DNA from: Qipengyuania seohaensis
GTDB lineage: Bacteria; Pseudomonadota; Alphaproteobacteria; Sphingomonadales; Sphingomonadaceae
Direction of reading: 5' to 3'
Assembly: GCF_002795865.1 (NCBI RefSeq)
Contig: NZ_CP024920.1
Span: 2,143,001 to 2,207,000 of the forward strand
Length of the DNA: 64,000 nucleotides
In this document: piece after piece, positions 26,725-35,251 of the stretch
Layout of the letters: each line of letters opens with the position of its first letter
How positions within the stretch are numbered: the first letter of the stretch is position 1
Position numbers and translations under genes: made by a program
Notes under the pieces: generated by a model
Told to the model about the DNA's origin: nothing
Database searches by the model: none
What the model saw: the letters and a program-made list of their open reading frames with translations, nothing else

Positions 26725-27176
26725 CCAACGAGCTGACGGCGATCAACCAGTATTGGCTGCACTACCGCGTCCTCGCGGACTGGGGCGTGTCCAAGCTGGC
26801 AGAGTACGAACGGCACGAATCCATCGACGAGATGAAGCATGCCGACATCCTCGCCGAACGCATCCTTTTCCTGAACGGGCTTCCGAATTTCCAGGCTATC
26901 CACAAACTGAAAGTCGGTGAAACGGTCGAGGAAATCCTCAAGGCCGACCTCACAATGGAAAACGAGGCCATTCCGCTTCTGCGCGATGCAATCGAGCATT
27001 GCGAAAGCGTTCGCGATTTCGTCAGCCGAGAGATTTTTGCGCGCATCCTCGAGAGCGAGGAAGAGCATGTCGATTTCCTCGAAACGCAATTCGACATGAT
27101 CGAACGCATGGGCCTGCAGAATTACGTGCAGCTCAATTCCGAGCCTGCCGGAGATACGCAGGTCAACGCAGGCTGA
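26673..27176 (+). CDS. bfr: Bacterioferritin with an atypical N-terminus
   Basis: From residue 18 on, this is a clear bacterioferritin (LTNELTAINQYWLHYRVLAD). The ferroxidase ligands are visible at E20, E53, H56, E96, E129 and H132, and the haem ligand at M54. It should store iron as a 24-mer. However, the usual start (MKGDxxVIxxLNxx) is missing: the frame runs straight back into the end of the DUF418 gene. The only ATG is 26673, giving 16 unrelated leading residues and a 52-bp overlap. Either this start is used, or a small deletion removed the native start. The stop abuts the stop of the DUF2721 gene. Confidence 0.75.
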   Translation: MGLALPYLRQGVSDPALTNELTAINQYWLHYRVLADWGVSKLAEYERHESIDEMKHADILAERILFLNGLPNFQAIHKLKVGETVEEILKADLTMENEAIPLLRDAIEHCESVRDFVSREIFARILESEEEHVDFLETQFDMIERMGLQNYVQLNSEPAGDTQVNAG

Positions 27177-27668
27177 TCAGCGGCTCCGTTTGCGCTGCAT
27201 CATACGTTCGTGATTCCTCCTGGCGGCCGTCCGCGTCTCCAATAGAAACGAGGCGAGGCCCGCCATCAGCAGGGCCATCGTCACGAGCCATGCTGCGGCA
27301 ACCAGCGTGCCAAGCGGCGTGCGCACGAATGCGCTGATGAATAGCAGCATGATCACGACGCTGATCGTAAATGCCGAGGCGGTGCTGAGCATGACGGCCC
27401 GCTGCGCATGGACACGCCTGCGCTCGAGGGCCGGCAGTTCGTCGATAAGGTCGCCGGCTTCGTCGTTCTCGTCGGCGGCGAGGATGCGCTCGATCTTGTT
27501 AGCCACCCAGATCAGCCGATTGGTCATCACATTCATGACCGCGCCGATACCCGCAAGAAGGAAGGCAGGGGCTAGGCTGAGCTGGACTACGTTCTGAACG
27601 CGAAGGCTCGAACTCGTTCGCTCGATAATATCGACGCCGGGCAGGCTGACCAGCAGGTCGAACAGCAT
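27177..27668 (-). CDS. DUF2721 membrane protein
   Basis: This 163-residue protein has three predicted membrane helices (about 25-48, 98-117, 122-145) around a charged loop containing KIERILAADENDEAGDLIDEL, the DUF2721 layout. Function is unknown. The ATG overlaps the stop of der by one base (TGATG), so it is co-translated with der. It meets bfr tail to tail with no spacer. Confidence 0.8.
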   Translation of the reverse strand: MLFDLLVSLPGVDIIERTSSSLRVQNVVQLSLAPAFLLAGIGAVMNVMTNRLIWVANKIERILAADENDEAGDLIDELPALERRRVHAQRAVMLSTASAFTISVVIMLLFISAFVRTPLGTLVAAAWLVTMALLMAGLASFLLETRTAARRNHERMMQRKRSR

Positions 27669-29101
27669 CAGCGTCCTCCGCTGTAATTGCCACCGCCGCC
27701 CTTGTTGGCGTTGTAAGGGTTCTTCGGGCTCTTCAGAACCACGCGCACCGGAACGGCATCGAAGCCGAGCTTGGCGCGAATCCCGTTGATGAGATAGCGC
27801 TCGTAGCTCTTGGGCAGATCGTCGAGGCGCGTGCCGAATACCACGAAGCGGGGCGGGCGAGTGCTGGCCTGCGTGATGTAGCGCAGCTTGATCCGGCGAC
27901 CACCGGGCGCGGGCGGCGGATTGGCCTCCAGCGCATCGTCGAACCAGCGGTTGAGCGCGGCCGTCGGAACGCGGCGGCTCCAGGCCTCGCGAATTTCAAA
28001 GGCAGCCGACAGCATCGTATCGAGGCCTTTGCCGGTCTTGGCCGACACGGCGAACAGCGGCACGCCGCGCACCTGCGAAAGACCTTCGTTCAGCGCTTCG
28101 CGAATGCCGTTGAACAGCGAGCTGGCGTTTTCCGCGATGTCCCACTTGTTAATGGCCACCATGAGCGCGCGACCTTCTTCCAGCGCCTGGCTGGCGATCT
28201 TGAGATCCTGGTGTTCGAGCCCCTGCGTCGCATCGAGCAGCAGCACGACGACTTCGGCGAAGTCGATAGCGCGCTTGGCATCGGCCACGGACAATTTCTC
28301 GATCTTGTCCGTAACGCGTGCGCGCTTGCGCATGCCGGCGGTATCGATGAGCCTGATCTCGCGGGTTTCGTTCGCCTTGGGGTCGAACCATTCCCAATCC
28401 ACAGCGATGGAATCGCGGGTGATACCGGCTTCGGGACCCGTCAGTAGTCGATCTTCGCCGAGCAGCCGGTTGATCAGCGTGGACTTGCCTGCATTCGGCC
28501 TGCCGACGATGGCGAGCTTGAGAGGGCCGGCAGGCGCGTCTTCATCATCGCTTTCCAGGAATGCGGCTTCTTCTGCGGCCTCCGCCTCTTCGGACTTGGC
28601 TCCGATGATGGGCCAGAGGCCACCGAACAGATCGGCAATACCTTCGCCGTGTTCTGCCGAGACACCAAGCGGCTCGCCGAGGCCGAGCGAATAGCTTTCG
28701 AATATGCCTGCCTCTGCCGCCTTGCCTTCAGCCTTGTTGGCGACCAGCACGACCGGCACTTCCTGCTCGCGCAGCCAGCGGGCGATTTCTTCATCCAGCG
28801 GAGTGATCCCGGCGCGCGCATCGATGACGAACAGCGCGGCGTCTGCGCCTTCAAGGCTGACTTCGGTTTGCTTGCGCATCCGGCCGGGGAGCGTCGCATC
28901 GTCCTCGTCTTCCCAACCTGCCGTATCGACGACCGTGAACTGGAGTCCGGCAATCTCGGCGTCGCCCATCCGGCGATCGCGCGTGACGCCGGGCTGGTCG
29001 TCGACCAGGGCGAGTTTCTTGCCGATCAGCCGGTTGAACAGGGTCGATTTGCCGACATTCGGTCGACCGATGATGATCACAGTAGGTTTGGTGGCGTACA
29101 T
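27668..29101 (-). CDS. der: GTPase Der (EngA), ribosome assembly
   Basis: Two tandem GTPase domains are present: GRPNVGKST at residues 12-20 and GRPNAGKST near 200, each followed by DTAG and NKxD motifs, then a C-terminal KH-like domain. Der is needed for maturation of the 50S subunit. I start it at ATG 29101 (MYATKPTVIIIG); a TTG four codons upstream is possible. The 477-residue length includes an acidic linker between the GTPase domains (EEAEAAEEAAFLESDDEDA), as in other alphaproteobacteria. A Gly/Asn-rich tail (NKGGGGNYSGGR) ends the protein. Confidence 0.95.
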   Translation of the reverse strand: MYATKPTVIIIGRPNVGKSTLFNRLIGKKLALVDDQPGVTRDRRMGDAEIAGLQFTVVDTAGWEDEDDATLPGRMRKQTEVSLEGADAALFVIDARAGITPLDEEIARWLREQEVPVVLVANKAEGKAAEAGIFESYSLGLGEPLGVSAEHGEGIADLFGGLWPIIGAKSEEAEAAEEAAFLESDDEDAPAGPLKLAIVGRPNAGKSTLINRLLGEDRLLTGPEAGITRDSIAVDWEWFDPKANETREIRLIDTAGMRKRARVTDKIEKLSVADAKRAIDFAEVVVLLLDATQGLEHQDLKIASQALEEGRALMVAINKWDIAENASSLFNGIREALNEGLSQVRGVPLFAVSAKTGKGLDTMLSAAFEIREAWSRRVPTAALNRWFDDALEANPPPAPGGRRIKLRYITQASTRPPRFVVFGTRLDDLPKSYERYLINGIRAKLGFDAVPVRVVLKSPKNPYNANKGGGGNYSGGR

Positions 29102-29189
29102 TCTGCGCGGCAAGTGGCGTTTTGCAGGCGCAATGGCAAGGAAAAGGCGCTTAGGCAGGTTTTAACCATGTCGCGCTATCCCTTCGCTC

Positions 29190-29774
29190 ATGGGAACGAA
29201 AAGGATCGCCGCAACGCTCTTTTTTGCCTGCATGGTTCAGGCGGAGCCGGTTCTTGCGAACAGCGAAACGGACGAATTGAGCGCCTATATCCAGTGCGCT
29301 CCCTATGCCCGCGAGGTTTCCGGCATCGAGATTTATGGCGACGCGCGCACATGGTGGGCGCAGGCGCAGGTTCGCTACGAAACGGGCAACCAGCCTCGAC
29401 AAGGTGCGGTCATGGCGTTCCGCCCACATCGCTCGATGCAGCTTGGCCATGTCGCCACGGTGAGCAGGGTGCTCGATTCGCGGCGGGTCCTGCTCGATCA
29501 CGCCAACTGGTCGCCGGTGGACGGAAAGCGAGGGCAGGTCGAAAAAGACGTGCTCGCCATGGACGTATCGCCCGGCAACGACTGGAGCGAGGTGCGTGTC
29601 TGGTACGCTCCCATCGGCGATGTGGGACAAACGCGCTGGCCGATCGACGGCTTCATCTATGCTGACGAGCGGCGTGCACGCGAGATCACCCCTCGCCCGC
29701 GGATCGCGGTCACGGTAGCGCGCCCGAAAACTTCCCAGGATTTCCTTTCGGCTTTCGCCGACTATTCGGATTGA
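29190..29774 (+). CDS. CHAP-domain (amidase/peptidase) secreted protein
   Basis: A signal peptide (about 1-24) precedes a compact CHAP domain. The catalytic Cys is in QCAPYAREVSGI and the His in LGHVATVS, with DHANW at its end, as in small CHAP proteins of sphingomonads. Such enzymes cleave peptidoglycan amide bonds. The 194-residue length is normal. It is divergent from der and ends flush against the stop of the DUF3297 gene. Confidence 0.82.
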   Translation: MGTKRIAATLFFACMVQAEPVLANSETDELSAYIQCAPYAREVSGIEIYGDARTWWAQAQVRYETGNQPRQGAVMAFRPHRSMQLGHVATVSRVLDSRRVLLDHANWSPVDGKRGQVEKDVLAMDVSPGNDWSEVRVWYAPIGDVGQTRWPIDGFIYADERRAREITPRPRIAVTVARPKTSQDFLSAFADYSD

Positions 29775-30060
29775 TCAGCCGGCCTTGTGGACCGGCGCGT
29801 CGTCGCCGAGATCTTCGTACCAGGCTTCGACAGGACCGGTCAGCTTGAGCGTCAGGGGATTGCCCTTGCGATCAAGCGTCTTGCCGGCTTGCACACGTAC
29901 CCATCCGCCGGAGATCGAGTATTCCTCGATATCGGTGCGCTGACGGCCCTTGAAGCGAATGCCAACGCCGCGCTTGAGCACTTCGACGTTGAACTTGTCG
30001 CTCTTCGGATTAACCGAAAGATGGTCGGGCGGGAGGTCGGTTTTGGTGTCTTCGCTCATG
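29775..30060 (-). CDS. DUF3297 family protein
   Basis: I start at ATG 30060 (MSEDTKTDLPPDHLSVNP), giving 94 residues that match the family pattern: KSDKFNVEVLKRGVGIRFKG, EYSISGGWVRV, GKTLDRKGNPLTLKL and GPVEAWYEDLG. Its role is unknown; this is a small cytosolic protein common in Proteobacteria. Upstream in-frame sequence is not conserved and overlaps the next gene. Confidence 0.85.
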
Positions 30061-30114
30061 GAGCGCGCCCCTAATCCGGCTTTGCCCGTGCTGCAAGGCC
30101 AATTAGCTTGGCGG

Positions 30115-30360
30115 TCAGTCCGGCGGCATGACGGCGGCGTCCATCGCGATTTCGCGAGCCCCGTCCCTGCCGCCTTCCATCGCCGCGCCCATGCGATCCT
30201 CCGCCTGCCTGTCTTTCTCGTTGGGTGCGCCGCGGTCCTGGAGGACATCGCCTTCGTGTTCGCCTTCTTCCGCCATTTCGCGAGCGGTCTTGGGATCGGC
30301 ATCCGGGTCGATCGCAGGCGGCGTCGCGGGGGGAATAGCCGGTTTGTCGTAATCACTCAT
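30115..30360 (-). CDS. Small charged hypothetical protein
   Basis: An 81-residue protein from ATG 30360, chosen over ATG 30366 because the AAGGAA ribosome site sits six bases before it. The sequence is Pro/Asp-rich at the start and acidic after that (REMAEEGEHEGDVLQDRGAP), likely disordered. It lies 54 bp upstream of the DUF3297 gene and may be co-transcribed. No function known. Confidence 0.55.
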   Translation of the reverse strand: MSDYDKPAIPPATPPAIDPDADPKTAREMAEEGEHEGDVLQDRGAPNEKDRQAEDRMGAAMEGGRDGAREIAMDAAVMPPD

Positions 30361-30507
30361 GCGCATTTCCTTTCTCCTTGCGAACGAACCCGGTGCATAG
30401 GCTGTTCCTGCGTCCATCGCCGCGCTTGCCCTTTTCGCCCGACACGACTAGAGGCACGCGCCTATACGCGTGGCGTGCGCCGCTAACGCGCAGCTTCGTT
30501 CGGGTTA

Positions 30508-30592
30508 GCGGGCGTGGCGGAATTGGTAGACGCGCTGGTTTTAGGTACCAGTATCGAAAGATGTGGGGGTTCGAGTCCCTTCGCCCGCACCA
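30508..30592 (+). tRNA. tRNA-Leu (anticodon UAG)
   Basis: A class II tRNA of 85 bases. The acceptor stem is GCGGGCG/CGCCCGC; the anticodon stem CTGGT/ACCAG encloses TTTAGGT (anticodon TAG), followed by a long variable arm; the T arm is GGGGGTTCGAGTCCC, and CCA is encoded. It lies directly upstream of tig. Confidence 0.95.
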
Positions 30593-30660
30593 ATCCGTCG
30601 CGGACACGTTCAGCCTTCGCGCCTTATTAGACACTTGGAAAGTCACGAGTTCTCAAACCC

Positions 30661-32226
30661 ATGCAGATCAAAGAAACCGCCAACGACGGCCTGAAGCGCG
30701 CCTACACGATCACCCTGACCGCCAAGGATATCGACGGCCGTGTCGATGCAGAGGTCAAGAAGATTGCCCCGCAGGTGAAAATGCCCGGCTTCCGCCCCGG
30801 CAAGGTTCCCGCGAATCTCGTGCGCAAGATGCACGGCGAACAGCTCCATGCGCAGTCGCTCAACGACATGATCCGCGAATCGGTCGACAAGGTGATGGCC
30901 GACAACGAACTGCGTCCAGCGATGCAGCCCAAGGTCGAGCTCAATGAAGGCTACGAAGAGGGTAAGGCCGCAGAAATCTCGGTCGAACTCGAAATCCTGC
31001 CCGATGTCGAAGCACCCTCGACCGACGGTATCGAAATCGAACGCCTGGTCGTTCCGGTTTCCGACGAGCAGGTGATGGACTCCATCAAGATGCTCGCCGA
31101 CAACAACAAGAGCTACAAGGACGCTGCCAAGTCCAAGAAGGCCGCTGACGGCGACCAGCTGATCATCGACTTCGTCGGCCGTGTGGATGGTGAGGAATTC
31201 GAAGGCGGCAAGGCAGAGAACACCCCGCTCGTCCTGGGCTCGGGCATGTTCATCCCGGGCTTCGAAGAGCAGCTGACCGGCACCAAGACCGGCGACAAGA
31301 AGACCATCGAAGTCACCTTCCCCGAGGATTACCAGGCGCAGCACCTCGCCGGTAAGAAGGCCGAGTTCGACGTCACCGTCCAGCAGGTGAAGGTCGAGGG
31401 CGAAACCAAGATCGATGACGAGTTCGCAAAGAACTTCGGCCTCGACGGTCTCGACAAGCTCAAGGAACTGATGCGCGGCCAGCTCGAGCAGGAAACTGCC
31501 GGCCTCACCCGCACCCAGATGAAGCGTTCGCTGCTCGACCAGCTTGCTTCGGGCCACGATTTCGCCGTGCCGCAGGGCATGGTCGATGCCGAGTTCGAAC
31601 AGATCTGGACCCAGCTCCAGCAGGAAGCGGCCCGTTCGGAAGATCCCGAAGCGATGCTGAAGGAAATCGAGGACGAAAAGGACGACTACCGTTCGATCGC
31701 CGAACGCCGCGTACGTCTTGGTCTGCTGCTGTCGGAGATCGGCCAGAAGAACAACGTTCAGGTTACGCCGAACGAGATGAGCATGCTCATCCAGCAGGCT
31801 GCGCAGCAGTACCGTGCCGAAGACCGCGAGCGGTTCATCCAGTACGTTCAGTCCGAACCGATGGCTGCAGCCCAGCTGCGTGCGCCGCTCTATGAAGACA
31901 AGGTCGTCGACTTCCTCTTCGACAAGGCCGAGATTACCGAACGCGAAGTGACTCGCGAGGAACTCGAAGCCGCGATCGAAGCGGACGAGAGCGAAGAAGC
32001 GGCAAAGCCCAAGAAGAAGGCTCCGGCCAAGAAGGCCGCTGCCAAGAAGGACACCAAGAAGGCGGACGACAAGCCCGCCAAGAAGGCTCCAGCGAAGAAG
32101 GCCGCGGCTAAAAAGCCTGCTGCCAAGAAGGACGAGGGCGAGAAGAAGGCCCCCGCCAAGAAAGACGCTGCAAAGAAGCCGGCCGCCAAGAAGGCTCCGG
32201 CCAAGAAAGCTGCTGCAAAGAAATAA
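30661..32226 (+). CDS. tig: Trigger factor with histone-H1-like Lys/Ala tail
   Basis: Residues 1-440 are a normal trigger factor. The N-terminal ribosome-binding domain has GFRPGKVP near 45-52, the FKBP-type PPIase domain has DGDQLIIDFVGRVDGEEF near 165, and a C-terminal chaperone domain follows. The protein folds nascent chains at the ribosome exit. Residues about 446-521 form an added tail of repeated PAKKAAAKK units, nearly all Lys, Ala and Pro, like histone H1 or alginate regulatory proteins. Ordinary trigger factors end near 430-450 residues. Such a tail could bind rRNA or DNA. The gene precedes clpP and clpX by 5 kb rather than the classical direct linkage. Confidence 0.95.
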   Translation: MQIKETANDGLKRAYTITLTAKDIDGRVDAEVKKIAPQVKMPGFRPGKVPANLVRKMHGEQLHAQSLNDMIRESVDKVMADNELRPAMQPKVELNEGYEEGKAAEISVELEILPDVEAPSTDGIEIERLVVPVSDEQVMDSIKMLADNNKSYKDAAKSKKAADGDQLIIDFVGRVDGEEFEGGKAENTPLVLGSGMFIPGFEEQLTGTKTGDKKTIEVTFPEDYQAQHLAGKKAEFDVTVQQVKVEGETKIDDEFAKNFGLDGLDKLKELMRGQLEQETAGLTRTQMKRSLLDQLASGHDFAVPQGMVDAEFEQIWTQLQQEAARSEDPEAMLKEIEDEKDDYRSIAERRVRLGLLLSEIGQKNNVQVTPNEMSMLIQQAAQQYRAEDRERFIQYVQSEPMAAAQLRAPLYEDKVVDFLFDKAEITEREVTREELEAAIEADESEEAAKPKKKAPAKKAAAKKDTKKADDKPAKKAPAKKAAAKKPAAKKDEGEKKAPAKKDAAKKPAAKKAPAKKAAAKK

Positions 32227-32248
32227 GCTCGATAGTTTGAGCTGATCG

Positions 32249-32287
32249 AAGGGGCGGCGGGAGCGATCCTGCCGCCCCTTCTGTTTT
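32249..32287 (+). terminator. Rho-independent terminator of tig
   Basis: AAGGGGCGGC pairs with GCCGCCCCTT around a 12-base apical segment and is followed by CTGTTTTATT. It lies 23 bp after the tig stop and between convergent genes. Confidence 0.85.
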
Positions 32288-32295
32288 ATTCGATA

Positions 32296-33663
32296 TCAGA
32301 GGGCCTTCTTCGCCTTCTCTACTGTAAGCGGCGTCTCATCGGGGCCGAGGCAATCGATCGTATCGTCCTGCCCTTCGTGGATATGGGCGCGCTTGTTCTC
32401 CACGTGCCGGATCAGCGGTCCGGCCAGAACGCCGTGGACGACGACCGACACCAGGATTATGAAACTGGCGGTCGCCCAAAGCAGGTCGAGCCCCTCGAAG
32501 TCGGCGTGGTTCTGGCCGTATGCGAGGTAATAGATCGAACCCATCCCGCGCACACCGAGAAAGGCAACGGCGAACTTCCCGACAAGGGGAAGGTCGCAAT
32601 TCGCCTCGGCCAGCAGGCCTGCGAGCGGGCGGATCACGAAGATCAGGGCAAGGCCGACCAAAGCCGCCGGCCAGGTGAGGGCATCGAGAACGCCGCTTGC
32701 CAGCATTGCACCGAAACTGAAGAGCACGGCGACGAGAACGATCTGCTCGATCTGGTCGATGAAGTGGTGGCTGAGCTTGTGGTACCGGCTGCGATTTTCG
32801 CGCTGGCGGGCAGTAACGGCGCCTACGAACACAGCGATGAAACCATACCCTTCCACCATTTCGGCGAGGCCGTAGCCGAGCAGCAGGGTGCCGAGGACGA
32901 TGAGCCCCTCGCTGGTCGAATACTTGGGATGCTTCGCGACGTCCCCGTCCTCCTCCACGTCTTCCATCTTGGCGTCAGCTTCGCGTTCGAACACGTACCA
33001 GGCACCGGCGCGCCCGACGATCCAGCCCATGGCAACACCCGCCACGATCCGCCAGATCAGGTCCAGCGCGACCCATTCGAGCGTCCACGCGCCCAGCGAT
33101 GTCATGCCCACTGCCGCAATCGCAAGGTAAGTGAAGGGAAAGGCAAGTCCGTCATTGAGACCCGCCTCGACCGTCAGCGAAAAGCGCACATCGTGCCGTT
33201 CGTTCTCGCCGGGAGGGCCGACCTGCACGCTGCGCGCGAGTACAGGGTCGGTTGGCGCCATCGCTGCACCAAGCAGCAGCGCAGAGGCAGGCGCAAGTCC
33301 CAGCGCCCACCAACCGAGTAACGACACGGCGAGGATGGTCAGCGGCATGGCGATAAGGAGGAGCGGCCAAATCTGGCGCCAGTTCTTCCAGTTCGCTGGC
33401 CTGTCGATCGCGATCCCCGCCGCAGCGAGCGACGCGATCACGATGAACTCGGTCACGTATTCCAGCGCCACGGCATCGAACCCGTCTACGGTCGGATTGA
33501 TGTGCGGCAGGCCCAGGGGCAGCGAGAACAGGATATACCCCGCTGCGACATAGACGATTGGCAGCGAGAGCCATAGCCGCGCCAGCCATTTTTCGAGCGA
33601 TACGGCCAGGATCAGGCCGAGCCCGAAGACGGCGAACATGAAGATGCGCGGATCGAATTCCAT
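32296..33663 (-). CDS. Cation:proton antiporter, CPA1/NhaP-like
   Basis: The 455-residue protein has about twelve membrane helices. Signature segments are AAMAPTDPVLARSVQVGPP (near residue 140) and EAGLNDGLAFPF (near 170), which hold the ion-binding Asp residues of Na+/H+ antiporters. It exports Na+ or K+ in exchange for protons across the inner membrane. The C-terminal cytosolic tail is short, with no TrkA domain. It starts 6 bp after the amidase stop, so the two share an operon. Confidence 0.88.
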   Translation of the reverse strand: MEFDPRIFMFAVFGLGLILAVSLEKWLARLWLSLPIVYVAAGYILFSLPLGLPHINPTVDGFDAVALEYVTEFIVIASLAAAGIAIDRPANWKNWRQIWPLLLIAMPLTILAVSLLGWWALGLAPASALLLGAAMAPTDPVLARSVQVGPPGENERHDVRFSLTVEAGLNDGLAFPFTYLAIAAVGMTSLGAWTLEWVALDLIWRIVAGVAMGWIVGRAGAWYVFEREADAKMEDVEEDGDVAKHPKYSTSEGLIVLGTLLLGYGLAEMVEGYGFIAVFVGAVTARQRENRSRYHKLSHHFIDQIEQIVLVAVLFSFGAMLASGVLDALTWPAALVGLALIFVIRPLAGLLAEANCDLPLVGKFAVAFLGVRGMGSIYYLAYGQNHADFEGLDLLWATASFIILVSVVVHGVLAGPLIRHVENKRAHIHEGQDDTIDCLGPDETPLTVEKAKKAL

Positions 33664-33669
33664 GCGTTA

Positions 33670-35211
33670 CTACTGTTCGGCGCCGCTGTCGGGTTCCCAC
33701 CTTTGGAAGGATGGCTCCGGAATCTCAGCGCTCCGGACCGCTTCGTATGCCGCGCCAACCTGTAGTACGTCGAAGTCCCGCCACTTTGCTCCGTAGAAGC
33801 TGATGCCGACCGGAAGGCGTTCGATCGCTCCCATGGGCACGGTCAGGTGAGGGTATCCAGCGATCGCAGCGGGTGACCCGAAACCAATGCTGCCGTTGAA
33901 ATTGTCGCCGTTTACGAGATCGCTCGTCCAGGAAGGACCGCGCGTGGGTGCGACGAGAAATTCGACGTCGTACTGTGCCAGCAGCGCGTCCAGCGTCTCT
34001 TCCCCAGCGATCCTGACGGCATTTTCGCGAGCCTTTTCATAGGCGGCGCGGTCGCTAGTCGTTTCTGCCAACTCGAAGAGGCCCTGACCGAACCACCGCA
34101 TTTCCTCGCCCGCGTTGAATTTGTTGAACGCGATCACTTCGGCGAGGGTGCGCGGTAGGTTTTCGCCTGGCAGGCTAGCGAGGTACTTGCCCATCTCCTC
34201 GCGCAATTCGAACATCAGCACGGTGAAGCTGTCTTCGTACATCTGCCCGTTCACATCGAATTCGATGTCGACCAGCACTGCACCGGCTTTCTCGAGGTCG
34301 GACAGGGCCTGTTCGAAGACTTCGGCAACATCGGCGCGATTTCCGATCTGCTTGCGCATTACACCGATCCGCTTTCCCGCAAGCGAGAAGTCCGTCAGCC
34401 CGTTGAAATAGTCTGCCCGCCGCGGAACGCCGACAGTGGCCGCATCGGCGGCGTCTTCGCCTGCGATAGCTGAAAGTAAGAGCGCGGCATCGGCAACCGT
34501 TCGGGTCATCGGCCCGGCAGTGTCCTGCGTGCTGGAGATCGGCACAACGTGTGTCCGGCTGACGAGGCCGACGCTCGGCTTGAAGCCGACGATACCGTTG
34601 ATGCTGGCCGGGCAGGTGATCGAGCCATTGGTCTCCGTCCCGATCGCCGCCCAGGCAAGCCCCGCCGCCACCGCCGATCCGCTTCCGGAGGATGATCCGC
34701 AGCTGTTGCGGTCGATGGCGTGGGGGTTGCGGGTCAGGCCGCCGACCGCGCTCCACCCGCTGGTCGAGGAATCGTCCCGGATGTTGGCCCATTCGGACAA
34801 ATTCGTCTTGCCGAGCACCAGCCCGCCTGCGCGCCGCAAGTTCGCGATAAGCGGTGCGTCGCGCCCCGTCATGTTGTCGACAAGGGCAAGACTGCCCGCT
34901 GTCGTGGGCCACTCGCGGGTTTCGATATTGTCTTTCACCAGCACGGTTCGCGCCGCGAGCAGGCTCGCCGCATTGATGGCCTGTGCTTCGTCGCCCGGAT
35001 CGGGGTCGTAGGCGATGACGGCATTGAGCGTCGGCCCGGCATCGTCGAGCGCGGCAATCCTTTGCGCATAAAGCCGTGCCGTCTCTGCCGCGTCGGGAGT
35101 ACGCTCCGACACATCCATCGATTGATTGGCAGGAGGCGTCGCGACCTCCTGTGCTGCGAGCGGGGTGGCAATTGCGAACAGCGCAGCGGCGCTAAGGAGG
35201 CGAGGCGTCAT
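33670..35211 (-). CDS. Secreted amidase (amidase-signature family)
   Basis: A signal peptide (TPRLLSAAALFAIATPLAAQ) leads a 513-residue amidase-signature enzyme. The catalytic Lys is in TVLVKDNIET, the cis-Ser in GSSSGSGSAVAAG and the nucleophile Ser in TETNGSITCPAS. Secreted members hydrolyse amides, sometimes peptide amides or N-acyl compounds; the substrate is unknown. It lies 40 bp downstream of a TonB receptor gene and 6 bp upstream of the antiporter gene on the same strand, suggesting uptake and processing of one substrate. Confidence 0.87.
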   Translation of the reverse strand: MTPRLLSAAALFAIATPLAAQEVATPPANQSMDVSERTPDAAETARLYAQRIAALDDAGPTLNAVIAYDPDPGDEAQAINAASLLAARTVLVKDNIETREWPTTAGSLALVDNMTGRDAPLIANLRRAGGLVLGKTNLSEWANIRDDSSTSGWSAVGGLTRNPHAIDRNSCGSSSGSGSAVAAGLAWAAIGTETNGSITCPASINGIVGFKPSVGLVSRTHVVPISSTQDTAGPMTRTVADAALLLSAIAGEDAADAATVGVPRRADYFNGLTDFSLAGKRIGVMRKQIGNRADVAEVFEQALSDLEKAGAVLVDIEFDVNGQMYEDSFTVLMFELREEMGKYLASLPGENLPRTLAEVIAFNKFNAGEEMRWFGQGLFELAETTSDRAAYEKARENAVRIAGEETLDALLAQYDVEFLVAPTRGPSWTSDLVNGDNFNGSIGFGSPAAIAGYPHLTVPMGAIERLPVGISFYGAKWRDFDVLQVGAAYEAVRSAEIPEPSFQRWEPDSGAEQ

Positions 35212-35251
35212 GGCGCCTTCCTGCCACAGCGATCCGGCTTTGCAAATGTAG

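Noticed and set aside
31995..32226. Lys/Ala repeat tract considered as a separate DNA repeat or CRISPR-like array
   Set aside because: The units are irregular codons of one reading frame continuous with trigger factor; no spacers and no cas genes occur in the window.
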